64,000 bases of DNA from Gammaproteobacteria bacterium UBA2679 (lineage in GTDB: Bacteria > Pseudomonadota > Gammaproteobacteria > Pseudomonadales > Oleiphilaceae), in NCBI GenBank assembly GCA_002354735.1, contig DEMD01000008.1, positions 1-64,000 on the forward strand, in the 5' to 3' direction. Made by a program: the position numbers and the translations under genes. The notes below the pieces were generated by a model. That model worked only from the letters and a program-made list of their open reading frames with translations, was not told the origin of the DNA and made no database searches. This document shows, piece by piece, positions 17,464-25,915 of this stretch (its first letter is position 1; the number at the start of each line of letters is the position of its first letter).

Positions 17464-19149
17464 TTGGAATCAGTACAGCACGTTATCAATAAGCCTAACT
17501 CGATTACGGTGGCAGGACTCTGCATCGTTCTTGGCTTCAGCGTATTCTGGGAGTTTCCGCGACTGATCATCGAGTACGGCTTGCTGGATGTCGCGCTGGT
17601 CTACTGTCTCAGCACGCTACTGCTCGCTGGGCCGGCTGTTTACGTCCAACTGCGTTTCGCGAGTATCGTTCGCAGCCAGACTCACCGGCACCCGAATAGC
17701 CGAAGGGCCAACGCGCGCTTCAGTAATATTCTCGGTTACTGTCTTGCGCAGCCCCATGCTCCACTCGTTCGTTTTGCAGCGTACTTACTGACGATTGGTT
17801 TGATCGGTTTGCTCTGCGCTTACCTTATTTTTGGTTCGGAGCTTCTCGGTGTACTGCTGAAGACCGTACTCATCAATTTTCAGCCACAGACAGAATCCGG
17901 CGGCCTACCTTACGATAGTCTGCCAGTGGCTGACACGTCTATCCAGTTGTTGACCCTGGTGGTGTTCGCCCTGTTCCTGCTACTGCCATGGATCCGCTTC
18001 TCCATGCACGGACTGGCGCGCCCTGGTCTGATTGGGCTGGTACTCATAGCCTTTATTCTGGTGCTGTGCCTCAGGCACAGCTGGCTATTCGGTGACCATG
18101 GTGCAGCATTGGCCTTCATGTTTGCAGGTGAGGGCACGCGCCTCGGCTTGAGTATGATTCTGGACGTATTGCTTTACACGATTTTCGCACTAGCCGCAGC
18201 GACCGGTGTTTACTGTCTCTTCGGTGAAAAACAATTGACGGTCAGTGGGCTGGCTACGCGCACCGGCTTGTTCGCAGCGGCGCACCTGGCTTGTGGCGCT
18301 CTGGTGACCTTCGTGATGCTGGCCTGGTCAGCGCAGGCGTCACTGATCAGCAGCGATCCGTTCACGCTCATCTACATCGCCTTGCCTGAAGCCCTGCATT
18401 CGATACCACAAGGCCGTTTCTATCTTTCATGTTTCTACGTTCTCACGTGCCTCTTGTGCTGGAGCACAGCGATGTATCTTACGGCTCCGCTTGTGACCTA
18501 CGTTTCAGAGCGGGCAGGTATCAGCCTGAAGATGGCAGGTTTGGTGGTGGTCCTGCTTATTCTGGCAGTCGCGCTCTATTTCACCTTCTTGCAGGGTAGC
18601 CTCTTACAGCTCACCGCCTTTCAGTGGCTGAATTTTCTGCTCGCCGCTATGATCCTGCCTGCCAGCCTGGGGCTCCTGCTTACGAGTATGCTTTGGTCCG
18701 CGCCGCCGCTGGAAAAATCGAAGCGAATCGGCTTGAGCGTTCTCATCGGTTTGAGCGTCGTTTTCGCCATGCTCGCCGCTGGTCACACCAGTCAACGGCT
18801 GTGCAGGGCAGATAGCTCGGAAATGCTGGTGATCTGTGCCGATCCGGCTATTCCAGAGGAAGATGATGTGGACGTAGAGGCTGGCGCCATTGATCCAGAG
18901 CCAGACACGCTGTCAAACGAGCTCGGTCAGCCGTCGGGTGCAGACTTGGACCCGGCCACGGCTTCTGAGGCGGATCTGGATACCGGCGTGATTAAAGAGG
19001 GCGGCGTTGAGTCAAATGATAAGGCCAATGAGCCTGGCGAAGGTGCTGCGAACGAATCTGGGGCCGTTTCCGAAACGCCAGAGCCCGAGGCCGAACCTTC
19101 GGAAAAAGCGCCTGACAGTGGCGCTGCGAGTGGGCCAGATAAGTCTTGA
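17464..19149 (+). CDS. Degenerate NSS/SNF-like multi-spanning membrane protein
   Basis: A 561-residue protein with about 12 hydrophobic segments up to ~residue 455, then a ~100-residue acidic tail rich in Glu, Asp, Pro and Ala. The first helix reads LGFSVFWEFP followed by LLLAGPAVYVQL. This mirrors the signature of neurotransmitter:sodium symporters (GLGNxWRFP ... LAGIPxxFLEL), but the sodium-binding Asn and the glycine-rich unwound segment are lost. A middle segment (LGLSMILDVLLYTIFALAAATG) resembles NSS helix 6. This suggests a divergent or non-transporting relative. The start is TTG, with AGGAA about 9 nt upstream. It diverges from smpB. The family assignment is an inference from weak pattern similarity. 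Confidence 0.5.
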   Translation: MESVQHVINKPNSITVAGLCIVLGFSVFWEFPRLIIEYGLLDVALVYCLSTLLLAGPAVYVQLRFASIVRSQTHRHPNSRRANARFSNILGYCLAQPHAPLVRFAAYLLTIGLIGLLCAYLIFGSELLGVLLKTVLINFQPQTESGGLPYDSLPVADTSIQLLTLVVFALFLLLPWIRFSMHGLARPGLIGLVLIAFILVLCLRHSWLFGDHGAALAFMFAGEGTRLGLSMILDVLLYTIFALAAATGVYCLFGEKQLTVSGLATRTGLFAAAHLACGALVTFVMLAWSAQASLISSDPFTLIYIALPEALHSIPQGRFYLSCFYVLTCLLCWSTAMYLTAPLVTYVSERAGISLKMAGLVVVLLILAVALYFTFLQGSLLQLTAFQWLNFLLAAMILPASLGLLLTSMLWSAPPLEKSKRIGLSVLIGLSVVFAMLAAGHTSQRLCRADSSEMLVICADPAIPEEDDVDVEAGAIDPEPDTLSNELGQPSGADLDPATASEADLDTGVIKEGGVESNDKANEPGEGAANESGAVSETPEPEAEPSEKAPDSGAASGPDKS

Positions 19150-19195
19150 ACATATTAATACATGGAATAGGTGATGCGACGACACGGACTATGCA

Positions 19196-19624
19196 GTGGC
19201 TGAGATAACAAGATCAGCACTTATTTTGCGTACGCCAATGCAGATGTTTGAACTTGTGAATGATGTTGAGGCCTACCCGAAGTTTTTGCCGTGGTGTCGG
19301 CAGGTGGCCGTGCTGTCAGCCGGTGAACGAGCCATGACGGCCAGTCTGACTGTCGGGAAAGGGCGCGTCCTCCACTCGTTTACAACCAGGAACACACTGA
19401 GCCCGCATGAGTCGATCCACATGCAACTGGTCGACGGGCCGCTTTCGCGTCTACAAGGTACCTGGCAGTTCAAACCTTTGGGAGCAGAGGGTTGCAGGGT
19501 AACGCTTTCCCTGGACTACGGACTAAGCGGTCGACTTTCTTCATTTGCCGCCGAACCCTTGCTGCAGTCTATGGCTGGAGAGGTCATGGACGCCTTCATC
19601 AAGCGGGCAGGTGAATTGTATTGA
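19196..19624 (+). CDS. ratA: RatA/COQ10-like START-domain protein
   Basis: A 142-residue polyketide-cyclase/START-fold protein with the family opening (SALILRTPMQMFELVNDVEA), the conserved YPKFLPWC and the C-terminal helix ending FIKRAGELY. Homologues are E. coli RatA (PasT) and mitochondrial Coq10, linked to ubiquinone delivery. A toxin role via the ribosome has been reported for E. coli RatA, but the respiratory role is more general. It starts at GTG. Its stop overlaps the TTG start of rnfH, a gene pairing typical of gammaproteobacteria. Confidence 0.9.
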   Translation: MAEITRSALILRTPMQMFELVNDVEAYPKFLPWCRQVAVLSAGERAMTASLTVGKGRVLHSFTTRNTLSPHESIHMQLVDGPLSRLQGTWQFKPLGAEGCRVTLSLDYGLSGRLSSFAAEPLLQSMAGEVMDAFIKRAGELY

Positions 19625-19896
19625 AGGTGGAGGTTGCTTACGCTCGACCAGATCGGCAAATCGTCATCGCGGTGGAACTTGCTGAAGGCAGTACTGCTTC
19701 AGAGGCAATCCGAAGGTCTGCTATAACGGAGCATTTTGGCGAGTTGGCGTCCGGCGAGCATGCAGTAGGGATATTCGGCAAGGTCATCAACGATCCCGAG
19801 CACCGTGTGCTGAAAGCCGGTGAGCGCGTGGAATTGTATCGGCCTCTGCTAATCGATCCTAAATCACAACGTCTCGCCAGGGCACGTAAGGCTTAG
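19621..19896 (+). CDS. rnfH: RnfH-family ubiquitin-like protein
   Basis: A 91-residue beta-grasp protein of the RnfH/RatB family, with the conserved VAYARPDRQ opening and the motif VGIFGKV followed by LKAGERVELYRPL near the C-terminus. It starts at TTG overlapping the ratA stop (TTGA). Its function is poorly known; the name comes from association with rnf electron-transport genes in some bacteria, none of which are here. No terminator is evident before the convergent bamE. Confidence 0.9.
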   Translation: MKVEVAYARPDRQIVIAVELAEGSTASEAIRRSAITEHFGELASGEHAVGIFGKVINDPEHRVLKAGERVELYRPLLIDPKSQRLARARKA

Positions 19897-19913
19897 ACCG
19901 CACCGATTGGCAG

Positions 19914-20366
19914 CTACTCTCTGCGGTCCACGCCTCTCGTCTGGGTAATCGTGGCTTCTTCCACCAGTGTCTCAGCCTCTCGAAGACCGCGGACTTTGTA
20001 GACTTCACCAGGATTGGCCAGCTCAGGGGGTAGAAGATCGAGTTTTGCTATTTTACTCAGCGAATCACCATCGAATTCGAGCCTGATGTGCTGCTTCCGG
20101 ATTTTGCCGCCTGAAAGCTGAATGGTGTAAACGTAGTTCTCATAATCATCGGTAAACACCGGTTCGAGCAAAGGCGTACCGAGCAGATAGTGTACCTGCT
20201 CCCGTGTCATACCGACCTCAAGAGTTTCGGCGGCTTCCTTCTCCACTATCGTGCCCTGTTGCACGTCAATCTTGTAAACCCCAGGGAAGGAGCAAGCCGC
20301 TGCGCTTGCGAGTAATGCGATGAGGAAACTGGCTCGCAGAACCCTGCTGCGGTAGCCGCGGTTCAT
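19914..20366 (-). CDS. bamE: Outer membrane assembly lipoprotein BamE
   Basis: A 150-residue SmpA/OmlA family lipoprotein. The signal sequence ends SAAAC (lipobox with Ala at -3, less canonical than Leu), followed by PGVYKIDVQQG, VGMTREQVHYLLGTP and an ENYVYTIQLSGG strand typical of BamE. It is part of the BAM complex that inserts beta-barrel proteins. I took ATG 20366, since upstream residues of the longer frame lack signal-peptide character. It diverges from fur, as in Pseudomonas (omlA-fur). Confidence 0.92.
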   Translation of the reverse strand: MNRGYRSRVLRASFLIALLASAAACSFPGVYKIDVQQGTIVEKEAAETLEVGMTREQVHYLLGTPLLEPVFTDDYENYVYTIQLSGGKIRKQHIRLEFDGDSLSKIAKLDLLPPELANPGEVYKVRGLREAETLVEEATITQTRGVDRRE

Positions 20367-20596
20367 GACAGCACCGCGCTCGGCAAGTGCAGGGCTGACA
20401 AAGGCAGTCGAGCCGGAGGTACGATGACAATGGTGGTTTGGAAGCATGGTAAGGGCGACGCAGGTGTTCGGTGAATAGGGCGCAAAATGCTTCCGGCATT
20501 GTACGCGCTCTGGTCGGGGTTTCAACAAGGCTCTAGTGATTCTCGATGCTCATGAGGGTAGACTATTGCCACGAAGCCAAATGATGGAAGAATGTT

Positions 20597-21025
20597 TTGA
20601 CGACTTACGACAACGCTGATTTGAAGAAAGCAGGCCTGAAGGTCACTGTGCCGCGCCTGAAGATACTCGATCTACTTGAGCAGGCTGAAAACCGCCACAT
20701 GAGTGCGGAGGAGGTCTATAAGCGCTTAATGGAAGAGGGTAATGACGTTGGTCTGGCCACCGTCTATCGCGTTCTCACTCAGTTCGAGACCGCAGGCCTG
20801 GTGCTTCGGCACAACTTTGAAGGCGGTCATTCTGTTTTCGAACTGAACCATGACGATCATCATGATCACATGGTCTGCTCCGAGACAGGCGCTGTTATCG
20901 AATTCTGTGATCCCGTTATCGAGAAGCGACAGCGGGAGATTGCGGAGGAACATGGCTTCGTTCTCGTCGACCACAGTCTCATTCTGTATGTGAAGCCAAT
21001 AGGTTCAACATCTAAAAAGAACTGA
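20597..21025 (+). CDS. fur: Ferric uptake regulator Fur
   Basis: A 142-residue iron-responsive repressor. The N-terminal winged helix includes LKVTVPRLKIL and GLATVYRVLTQFE, followed by the metal-binding dimerisation domain with the His cluster HDDHHDH. The usual second CxxC zinc cysteine is missing: the segment reads MVCSETG, as in Pseudomonas Fur, which also lacks the pair. It starts at TTG with GGAAG 6 nt upstream. No clear Fur box could be recognised in the 230-bp bamE-fur spacer. It converges with recN. Confidence 0.95.
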   Translation: MTTYDNADLKKAGLKVTVPRLKILDLLEQAENRHMSAEEVYKRLMEEGNDVGLATVYRVLTQFETAGLVLRHNFEGGHSVFELNHDDHHDHMVCSETGAVIEFCDPVIEKRQREIAEEHGFVLVDHSLILYVKPIGSTSKKN

Positions 21026-21043
21026 ACCCTCTTCGGGTTCAGT
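21014..21043 (-). terminator. recN terminator, bidirectional hairpin between fur and recN
   Basis: ACTGAACCC pairs with GGGTTCAGT around a 5-nt loop. On the minus strand it is followed by TTCTTTTT, a good rho-independent terminator for recN. On the plus strand no T run follows, and the fur stop codon lies inside the left arm. Confidence 0.8.
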
Positions 21044-21046
21044 CGC

Positions 21047-22705
21047 TCATGATGCGAGTTGAAGCATTTCTTCGGCATGGGCCAGGGTCTTCCGCGTAAT
21101 TTCGATGCCGCCAAGCATCCTGGCTATTTCTGCCGTTCTCGCCTTGCCTTCGAGGTGCTGAGCGCTCGATTTGGTTGCGCCGTTTTCCACGGCCTTGCTC
21201 ACCATGAGATGTTGGTGAGCGCATGACGCCACCTGCGGCAAGTGAGTAATAGAGAGCACCTGAGAGTGCGCGCCAATTTCTTTGAGCATCCGACCGACTA
21301 TCTCAGCAGTGCCGCCGCCAATACCCACGTCCACTTCATCGAAGACTATGGTAGGCATTGCCTGTTTGGCGACTGTCGCTACCTGAATGGCCAGGCTGAT
21401 TCGAGACAGTTCGCCGCCTGACGCCACTTTGCGCAGAGGCTTTCGCGGCTGGCCTGGGTTCAGGCTGATGCAGATCTCTACGCGTTCGCTTCCAGAAGGT
21501 GAGGGCTCGTCCAGTGGGCGAAGCTCGAATGCAAGATCCGCCTTGATGTCCAGCGCTTTGAGCTGGGCCACTACCTTGTCGCCAAGTTCCTCTGCGACCT
21601 TTCGCCGCTGCTTGCCAAGCTCATGGCTCAGCGACAACAGAGTCTTCTCTGCCGCCTTGCAAGTGGCCTCGAGCACTTCTGGATCGACGACCTTGGCAGC
21701 CAGTTCGGCCAGCTCTGCGCTCAGCTGCTCATAGGTGGTTTCAAGGTCCTGTGGCTCGCAGTGATGTTTTCGCGCCAGCAGGTATATCTGACTGAGCCGT
21801 GCTTCAACCTCTCTGAGCCGCTCTGGATCCACTTCCACAGCATCCACACTACGACGAACGTCACTATCGACCTCTTCGATGCGGATCCGGGCCTCTTCTA
21901 TCATGTCCACCGTGCTCGACAATGCTGGCAGGAACTGCAGCGCCTGCTTGAGGCAGCTGGATAGCTGCTTGAACTGATCGTTCAAACCGCCCTCTCCGGA
22001 GAGGAGGTTCTCTGAAGCGTTGTTCAAGAGGCCCAGCAGATCTTCTGCATGTGCCAGCTGATGCTGCTCTTCCTCCAGCTGCTCAACTTCCCCGGCCTTG
22101 AGAGCGAGCTGGTCAAACTCTTCCACCTGATAGGTAAGGAGTTGCAGCTTTGCCTGTGAATCAGCGGCGCCCGAACGAATGGTGCTCAGACGCGTACTGA
22201 GCTGTTTCCAGTTGCTGAACGCGAAGCCGACCTCAGCCTTCAATGTTTCGAGGCCGCCATAGCTGTCAAGCAGACGAGTCTGGGCGCCGGCTTGCATCAA
22301 GGCGTGGTGTTCATGCTGGGCGTGGATATCGAGCAGCTGAGCACCCAATACCTTCAGATCGGCTAGAGGTACCGGGCTGCCATTGATATAGGCTTTCGAA
22401 CGCCCTTCCTTGCTGATGGTGCGTCGAATAATGCACTCCTCGCCATCCTGTAGCTCCTTTTCTTTCAGCCATTGTACGGCGGCCGCTAGCCCGCTGAGGT
22501 CAAAGCTGGCGCTGATGTCTGCCCTGTCGCTGCCATGCCGCACGATATCTGACGCAGCCCGATCACCTATGCACAGGCCCAGTGCTTCCAGCAGTATTGA
22601 CTTGCCAGCGCCCGTTTCACCGCTGATCGCCGTCATGCCTTTATGCCATTCGATCGTAAGACGGTCGGCGATTGCGAGGTTTTGTATCGAAAGCTCGGTA
22701 AGCAT
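21047..22705 (-). CDS. recN: DNA repair protein RecN
   Basis: A 552-residue SMC-like ATPase that gathers broken DNA ends for recombination. The Walker A motif GETGAGKS is near residue 35, coiled-coil arms fill the middle, and the C-terminal half has the ABC signature region ASGGELSRISLAI and Walker B TIVFDEVD. Length is standard. Transcription is probably SOS-controlled: a promoter overlapped by two LexA boxes lies about 90-120 bp upstream. It diverges from grpE, as in Pseudomonas and E. coli. Confidence 0.97.
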   Translation of the reverse strand: MLTELSIQNLAIADRLTIEWHKGMTAISGETGAGKSILLEALGLCIGDRAASDIVRHGSDRADISASFDLSGLAAAVQWLKEKELQDGEECIIRRTISKEGRSKAYINGSPVPLADLKVLGAQLLDIHAQHEHHALMQAGAQTRLLDSYGGLETLKAEVGFAFSNWKQLSTRLSTIRSGAADSQAKLQLLTYQVEEFDQLALKAGEVEQLEEEQHQLAHAEDLLGLLNNASENLLSGEGGLNDQFKQLSSCLKQALQFLPALSSTVDMIEEARIRIEEVDSDVRRSVDAVEVDPERLREVEARLSQIYLLARKHHCEPQDLETTYEQLSAELAELAAKVVDPEVLEATCKAAEKTLLSLSHELGKQRRKVAEELGDKVVAQLKALDIKADLAFELRPLDEPSPSGSERVEICISLNPGQPRKPLRKVASGGELSRISLAIQVATVAKQAMPTIVFDEVDVGIGGGTAEIVGRMLKEIGAHSQVLSITHLPQVASCAHQHLMVSKAVENGATKSSAQHLEGKARTAEIARMLGGIEITRKTLAHAEEMLQLAS

Positions 22706-22789
22706 CTGCGGTGCCTCTATATCTGGATATCTGGCTAAGTATTTGGTTACTGCAGGTCAGAGCAGAACGAATCTGTTCGCACCTTTGAG

Positions 22790-22823
22790 CTGTTAATATA
22801 TACAGTACTGTTTAAATAGACAA
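22790..22823 (-). promoter_or_regulatory. recN SOS promoter with two tandem LexA boxes
   Basis: CTGT-N8-ACAG at 22790-22805 is a perfect LexA box core; a second near-match CTGT-N8-ACAA sits at 22808-22823. On the minus strand TTGTCT (22823-22818), a 17-bp spacer and TATATT (22800-22795) form a sigma-70-type promoter lying entirely within the two boxes. LexA binding would therefore block RNA polymerase. Confidence 0.85.
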
Positions 22824-22853
22824 CCACTGCAGGGGCAAATCACTTCATCGGCT

Positions 22854-22879
22854 CTTGAATTCGCGCCACCAGCCCCCAT
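22854..22879 (+). promoter_or_regulatory. Sigma-32 heat-shock promoter of grpE
   Basis: CTTGAA (22854-22859), 14 bp, CCCCAT (22874-22879) matches the RpoH consensus CTTGAA-N13/14-CCCCAT. It lies 45 bp before the grpE ATG, giving a ~35-nt leader. Confidence 0.8.
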
Positions 22880-22923
22880 CAATGCGGTACGGAATAATTT
22901 GGGTAGCTATTTCAGGAGCTGAC

Positions 22924-23616
22924 ATGGCAATTGATGAAAATTCAGGCACACAGTCTGAAGAGCAGGGTATGCAGGCGGACAAGAATGATCCGTCCCATCA
23001 GGCAGAGCGTCATGAGGATGCGCTGCATGCAGATGCTGATCACTCTGGTGACTATGAGGAAGAGGCACTTACTGCGACCGATAATGACGCAGAGGGTGCA
23101 GATAGCGAAAACGGCGGCCGTGCCGACACATCCGGTGCCGTGGATATCGCTGCGCTGCTTGGCAATACCGCGGAGCTCAACAAGCGGCTCGCCGACCAGC
23201 ACGAGCAGATGCTCCGTCTTCAGGCCGAGATGCACAACGTTCAGAGGCGAGCCGACAGCGATGTAGAGCGGGCACGCAAGTTCGCACTCGAACGTTTCGT
23301 GAAGGAGCTGCTACCGGTCATCGATAGTCTTGAGAAGGCGCTTGAGGCCGAGGCAGGCGACAGCCGGTCAGAGGCGGTCATGCGAGAGGGTGTTGAAATG
23401 ACCCTTGGGCTTCTACTGAGTGCGGTGAAGAAGTTTGATGTCGAACCCATCAATCCTGTAGGCGAGCCCTTCAACCCGGAGTTTCATGAGGCCATGTCCA
23501 TGGTGGCCAACCCTGACATGGCCCCGAACTCGGTCATGGCAGTGCTGCAGAAGGGCTACACCTTGTCTGGACGACTGTTGCGACCTGCTATGGTCATCGT
23601 CGCCAAGGCGCCGTGA
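22924..23616 (+). CDS. grpE: Nucleotide exchange factor GrpE
   Basis: A 230-residue co-chaperone that releases ADP from DnaK. An unusually acidic ~75-residue N-terminal extension (many Glu, Asp, Ala) precedes the long helix (LAEMHNVQRR-type heptads, here LQAEMHNVQRRAD) and the C-terminal beta-domain with FNPEFHEAMSMV and LQKGYTLSGRLLRPAMV. ATG 22924 is preceded by GGAG at a good distance; the 23 upstream residues in frame overlap the sigma-32 promoter and are rejected. dnaK follows after 172 bp. Confidence 0.95.
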   Translation: MAIDENSGTQSEEQGMQADKNDPSHQAERHEDALHADADHSGDYEEEALTATDNDAEGADSENGGRADTSGAVDIAALLGNTAELNKRLADQHEQMLRLQAEMHNVQRRADSDVERARKFALERFVKELLPVIDSLEKALEAEAGDSRSEAVMREGVEMTLGLLLSAVKKFDVEPINPVGEPFNPEFHEAMSMVANPDMAPNSVMAVLQKGYTLSGRLLRPAMVIVAKAP

Positions 23617-23648
23617 TACATAAAGTATGCCGATCGAGCAGTGGGGGC

Positions 23649-23676
23649 CTTGAAATGGTCAGAACTGCCGCAATAT
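23649..23676 (+). promoter_or_regulatory. Possible sigma-32 promoter of dnaK
   Basis: CTTGAA (23649-23654) is followed after 13 bp by CCGCAATAT, a mismatched CCCCATNT-like -10. It lies about 110 bp before the dnaK ATG in the grpE-dnaK gap. The -35 is perfect but the -10 is only partly matching. Confidence 0.4.
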
Positions 23677-23788
23677 TGATCGCAGGAACATGATTTCGTT
23701 CTTAGCCATAGCTACGGCAGGTGGAACGATCTCGAAATTGAATTAGCCAGTACGAACTAGCCAAACGAATTAGGAAGCGGAGTTTCAA

Positions 23789-25726
23789 ATGGGAAAGATA
23801 ATCGGTATAGATCTGGGTACAACCAACTCTTGTGTGGCGGTGCTCGAAGGCGGTAAGGCTCGCGTCATCGAAAACTCCGAGGGCGCGAGAACAACGCCAT
23901 CCATCGTTGCCTTCACCGAAGACGGTGAGACCCTGGTAGGTCAGTCTGCAAAGCGTCAAGCCGTAACGAATCCTAATAATACGCTGTATGCCATCAAGCG
24001 TCTGATAGGGCGTCGATTTGAAGACGACGTTGTTCAGAAAGACATCAAGATGGTGCCCTACAAGATTGCGAAGGCCGACAACGGCGATGCCTGGGTCGAA
24101 GTGAAAGGCAAGAAGATGGCGCCTCCACAGGTGTCGGCTGAAGTGCTTAAGAAGATGAAGAAGACTGCTGAGGATTTCCTTGGTGAGTCAGTGACTGAAG
24201 CGGTCATCACCGTGCCAGCCTACTTCAACGACTCGCAGCGCCAGGCGACCAAGGATGCAGGCAAGATTGCCGGCCTGGACGTCAAGCGTATCATCAACGA
24301 GCCCACAGCTGCAGCACTGGCTTATGGCATGGACAAGAAAGGCGGCGATAAGAAGATTGCTGTTTATGACCTTGGCGGCGGTACCTTCGATATCTCAATC
24401 ATCGAAATTGCTGATGTTGATGGCGAAATGCAGTTCGAAGTGCTCGCGACCAACGGTGACACCTTCCTCGGTGGTGAAGACTTCGATATGCGTATCATCG
24501 ATTTCCTCGCTGATGAGTTCAAGAAGGACAGCGGTATCGACCTGCGTGGCGACCCGCTGGCGATGCAGCGTCTGAAGGAAGCCGGCGAGAAGGCCAAGAT
24601 CGAACTGTCCAGTAGTCAGCAGACAGACGTGAACCTGCCCTATGTTACTGCCGATGCTAGTGGTCCCAAGCACTTGAACGTCAAGATGTCCCGTTCGAAG
24701 CTTGAAGGCCTGGTTGAACAGCTGGTAGAGCGCAGTCTTGCGCCATGTAAGCAGGCTCTTGAAGATGCAGGTTATTCTGCGGACGAAATCGATGAGGTCA
24801 TTCTCGTAGGTGGTCAGACCCGTATGCCGATGGTGCAGGCCAAGGTGACTGAGTTCTTTGGTAAAGAGCCGAAGAAAGACGTCAACCCTGACGAAGCGGT
24901 TGCACTCGGTGCTGCTATCCAGGGTGCCGTTCTGGCTGGCGACGTCAAGGACGTGCTGCTGCTCGACGTGTCACCACTTACCCTGAGTATCGAAACAATG
25001 GGTGGTGTATCTACGCCGATCATCGAGAAGAACACCACGATTCCGACCAAGAAGTCGCAGGTGTTCAGTACAGCTGAAGACAATCAGTCTGCCGTAACGA
25101 TTCACGTACTGCAGGGTGAGCGCAAGCGAGCACAGGATAACAAAAGCCTCGGTCGTTTCGACCTGGCTGGTATCCCGCCTGCTCCACGTGGCGCTCCGCA
25201 GATTGAAGTTACCTTCGATATCGATGCCAACGGTATTCTGCACGTAGGCGCGAAAGACAAGGCGACTGGCAAGGAGCAGTCTATAGTCATCAAGGCTTCT
25301 TCAGGCTTGACGGATGAAGAGATCGACAAGATGGTCAGCGATGCCGAAGCGCATGCTGCCGAAGACAAGCGCTTTGAAGAGCTTGCCACGGCGCGCAATC
25401 AGGCAGACGGCATGATTCACGCGACTCAGAAGACGCTTGCAGAAGCTGGCGACAAGGTAAGTGCCGAAGAAAAGGCCAACATCGAGTCGGCTATCAGTGC
25501 GCTGCAGGATGCCCTGAAGAGTGATGACAAGGCGCAGATTGACAGTGCGACGCAGAAGCTGAGCGAAGCGTCCTCCAATATGGCGCAGAAGATGTACGCC
25601 GAACAGGCAGGTGAAGGCGCGGGTCAGGCCGAGCCGCAGGCTGGTGCCAAGTCGGGCTCAGACAAGAAGCCTGAAGACGAAGTCGTCGATGCCGAGTTCG
25701 AAGAGGTCAAGGACGAAAAGCGCTAA
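23789..25726 (+). CDS. dnaK: Chaperone DnaK (Hsp70)
   Basis: A 645-residue Hsp70 with the full ATPase domain ([38 protein letters not shown]), the substrate-binding domain ([12 protein letters not shown]) and a helical lid ending in the acidic EEVKDEK tail that recruits partners. It works with GrpE and DnaJ encoded on either side. GGAAGCGGAG provides the ribosome site. A terminator hairpin in the dnaK-dnaJ gap would make dnaJ less abundant than dnaK. Confidence 0.98.
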   Translation: MGKIIGIDLGTTNSCVAVLEGGKARVIENSEGARTTPSIVAFTEDGETLVGQSAKRQAVTNPNNTLYAIKRLIGRRFEDDVVQKDIKMVPYKIAKADNGDAWVEVKGKKMAPPQVSAEVLKKMKKTAEDFLGESVTEAVITVPAYFNDSQRQATKDAGKIAGLDVKRIINEPTAAALAYGMDKKGGDKKIAVYDLGGGTFDISIIEIADVDGEMQFEVLATNGDTFLGGEDFDMRIIDFLADEFKKDSGIDLRGDPLAMQRLKEAGEKAKIELSSSQQTDVNLPYVTADASGPKHLNVKMSRSKLEGLVEQLVERSLAPCKQALEDAGYSADEIDEVILVGGQTRMPMVQAKVTEFFGKEPKKDVNPDEAVALGAAIQGAVLAGDVKDVLLLDVSPLTLSIETMGGVSTPIIEKNTTIPTKKSQVFSTAEDNQSAVTIHVLQGERKRAQDNKSLGRFDLAGIPPAPRGAPQIEVTFDIDANGILHVGAKDKATGKEQSIVIKASSGLTDEEIDKMVSDAEAHAAEDKRFEELATARNQADGMIHATQKTLAEAGDKVSAEEKANIESAISALQDALKSDDKAQIDSATQKLSEASSNMAQKMYAEQAGEGAGQAEPQAGAKSGSDKKPEDEVVDAEFEEVKDEKR

Positions 25727-25741
25727 TCGTCCGATTGACGC

Positions 25742-25796
25742 ATGAGTATGAGGTGAGTCTGGCAGGCAAGTCTGCCCGACCTACCTCAGGCTCACT
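25742..25796 (+). other. Large imperfect hairpin after dnaK
   Basis: GGCAG/CTGCC is the core of a long stem extended by GTC/GAC-like, GAGGT/ACCTC and GAGT/CACTC arms. It lies just after the dnaK stop and could stabilise the 3' end of the dnaK message. Confidence 0.5.
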
Positions 25797-25805
25797 CTTT
25801 GCCCG

Positions 25806-25834
25806 AGCAGTAGACCAGGTGTCTGCTGCTTTTG
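25806..25834 (+). terminator. Partial terminator between dnaK and dnaJ
   Basis: AGCAGTAGAC pairs with GTCTGCTGCT (10 bp, one G-T pair) around CAGGT, followed by TTTTGCATTT. It would reduce read-through from dnaK into dnaJ. Confidence 0.65.
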
Positions 25835-25915
25835 CATTTCTGAAGCTGTCACGATTCGCGCTAGGCGTTTCTTGCAGCAAGTTAGAAAGATCAACAAGTT
25901 GCTGGTGTACCTATA

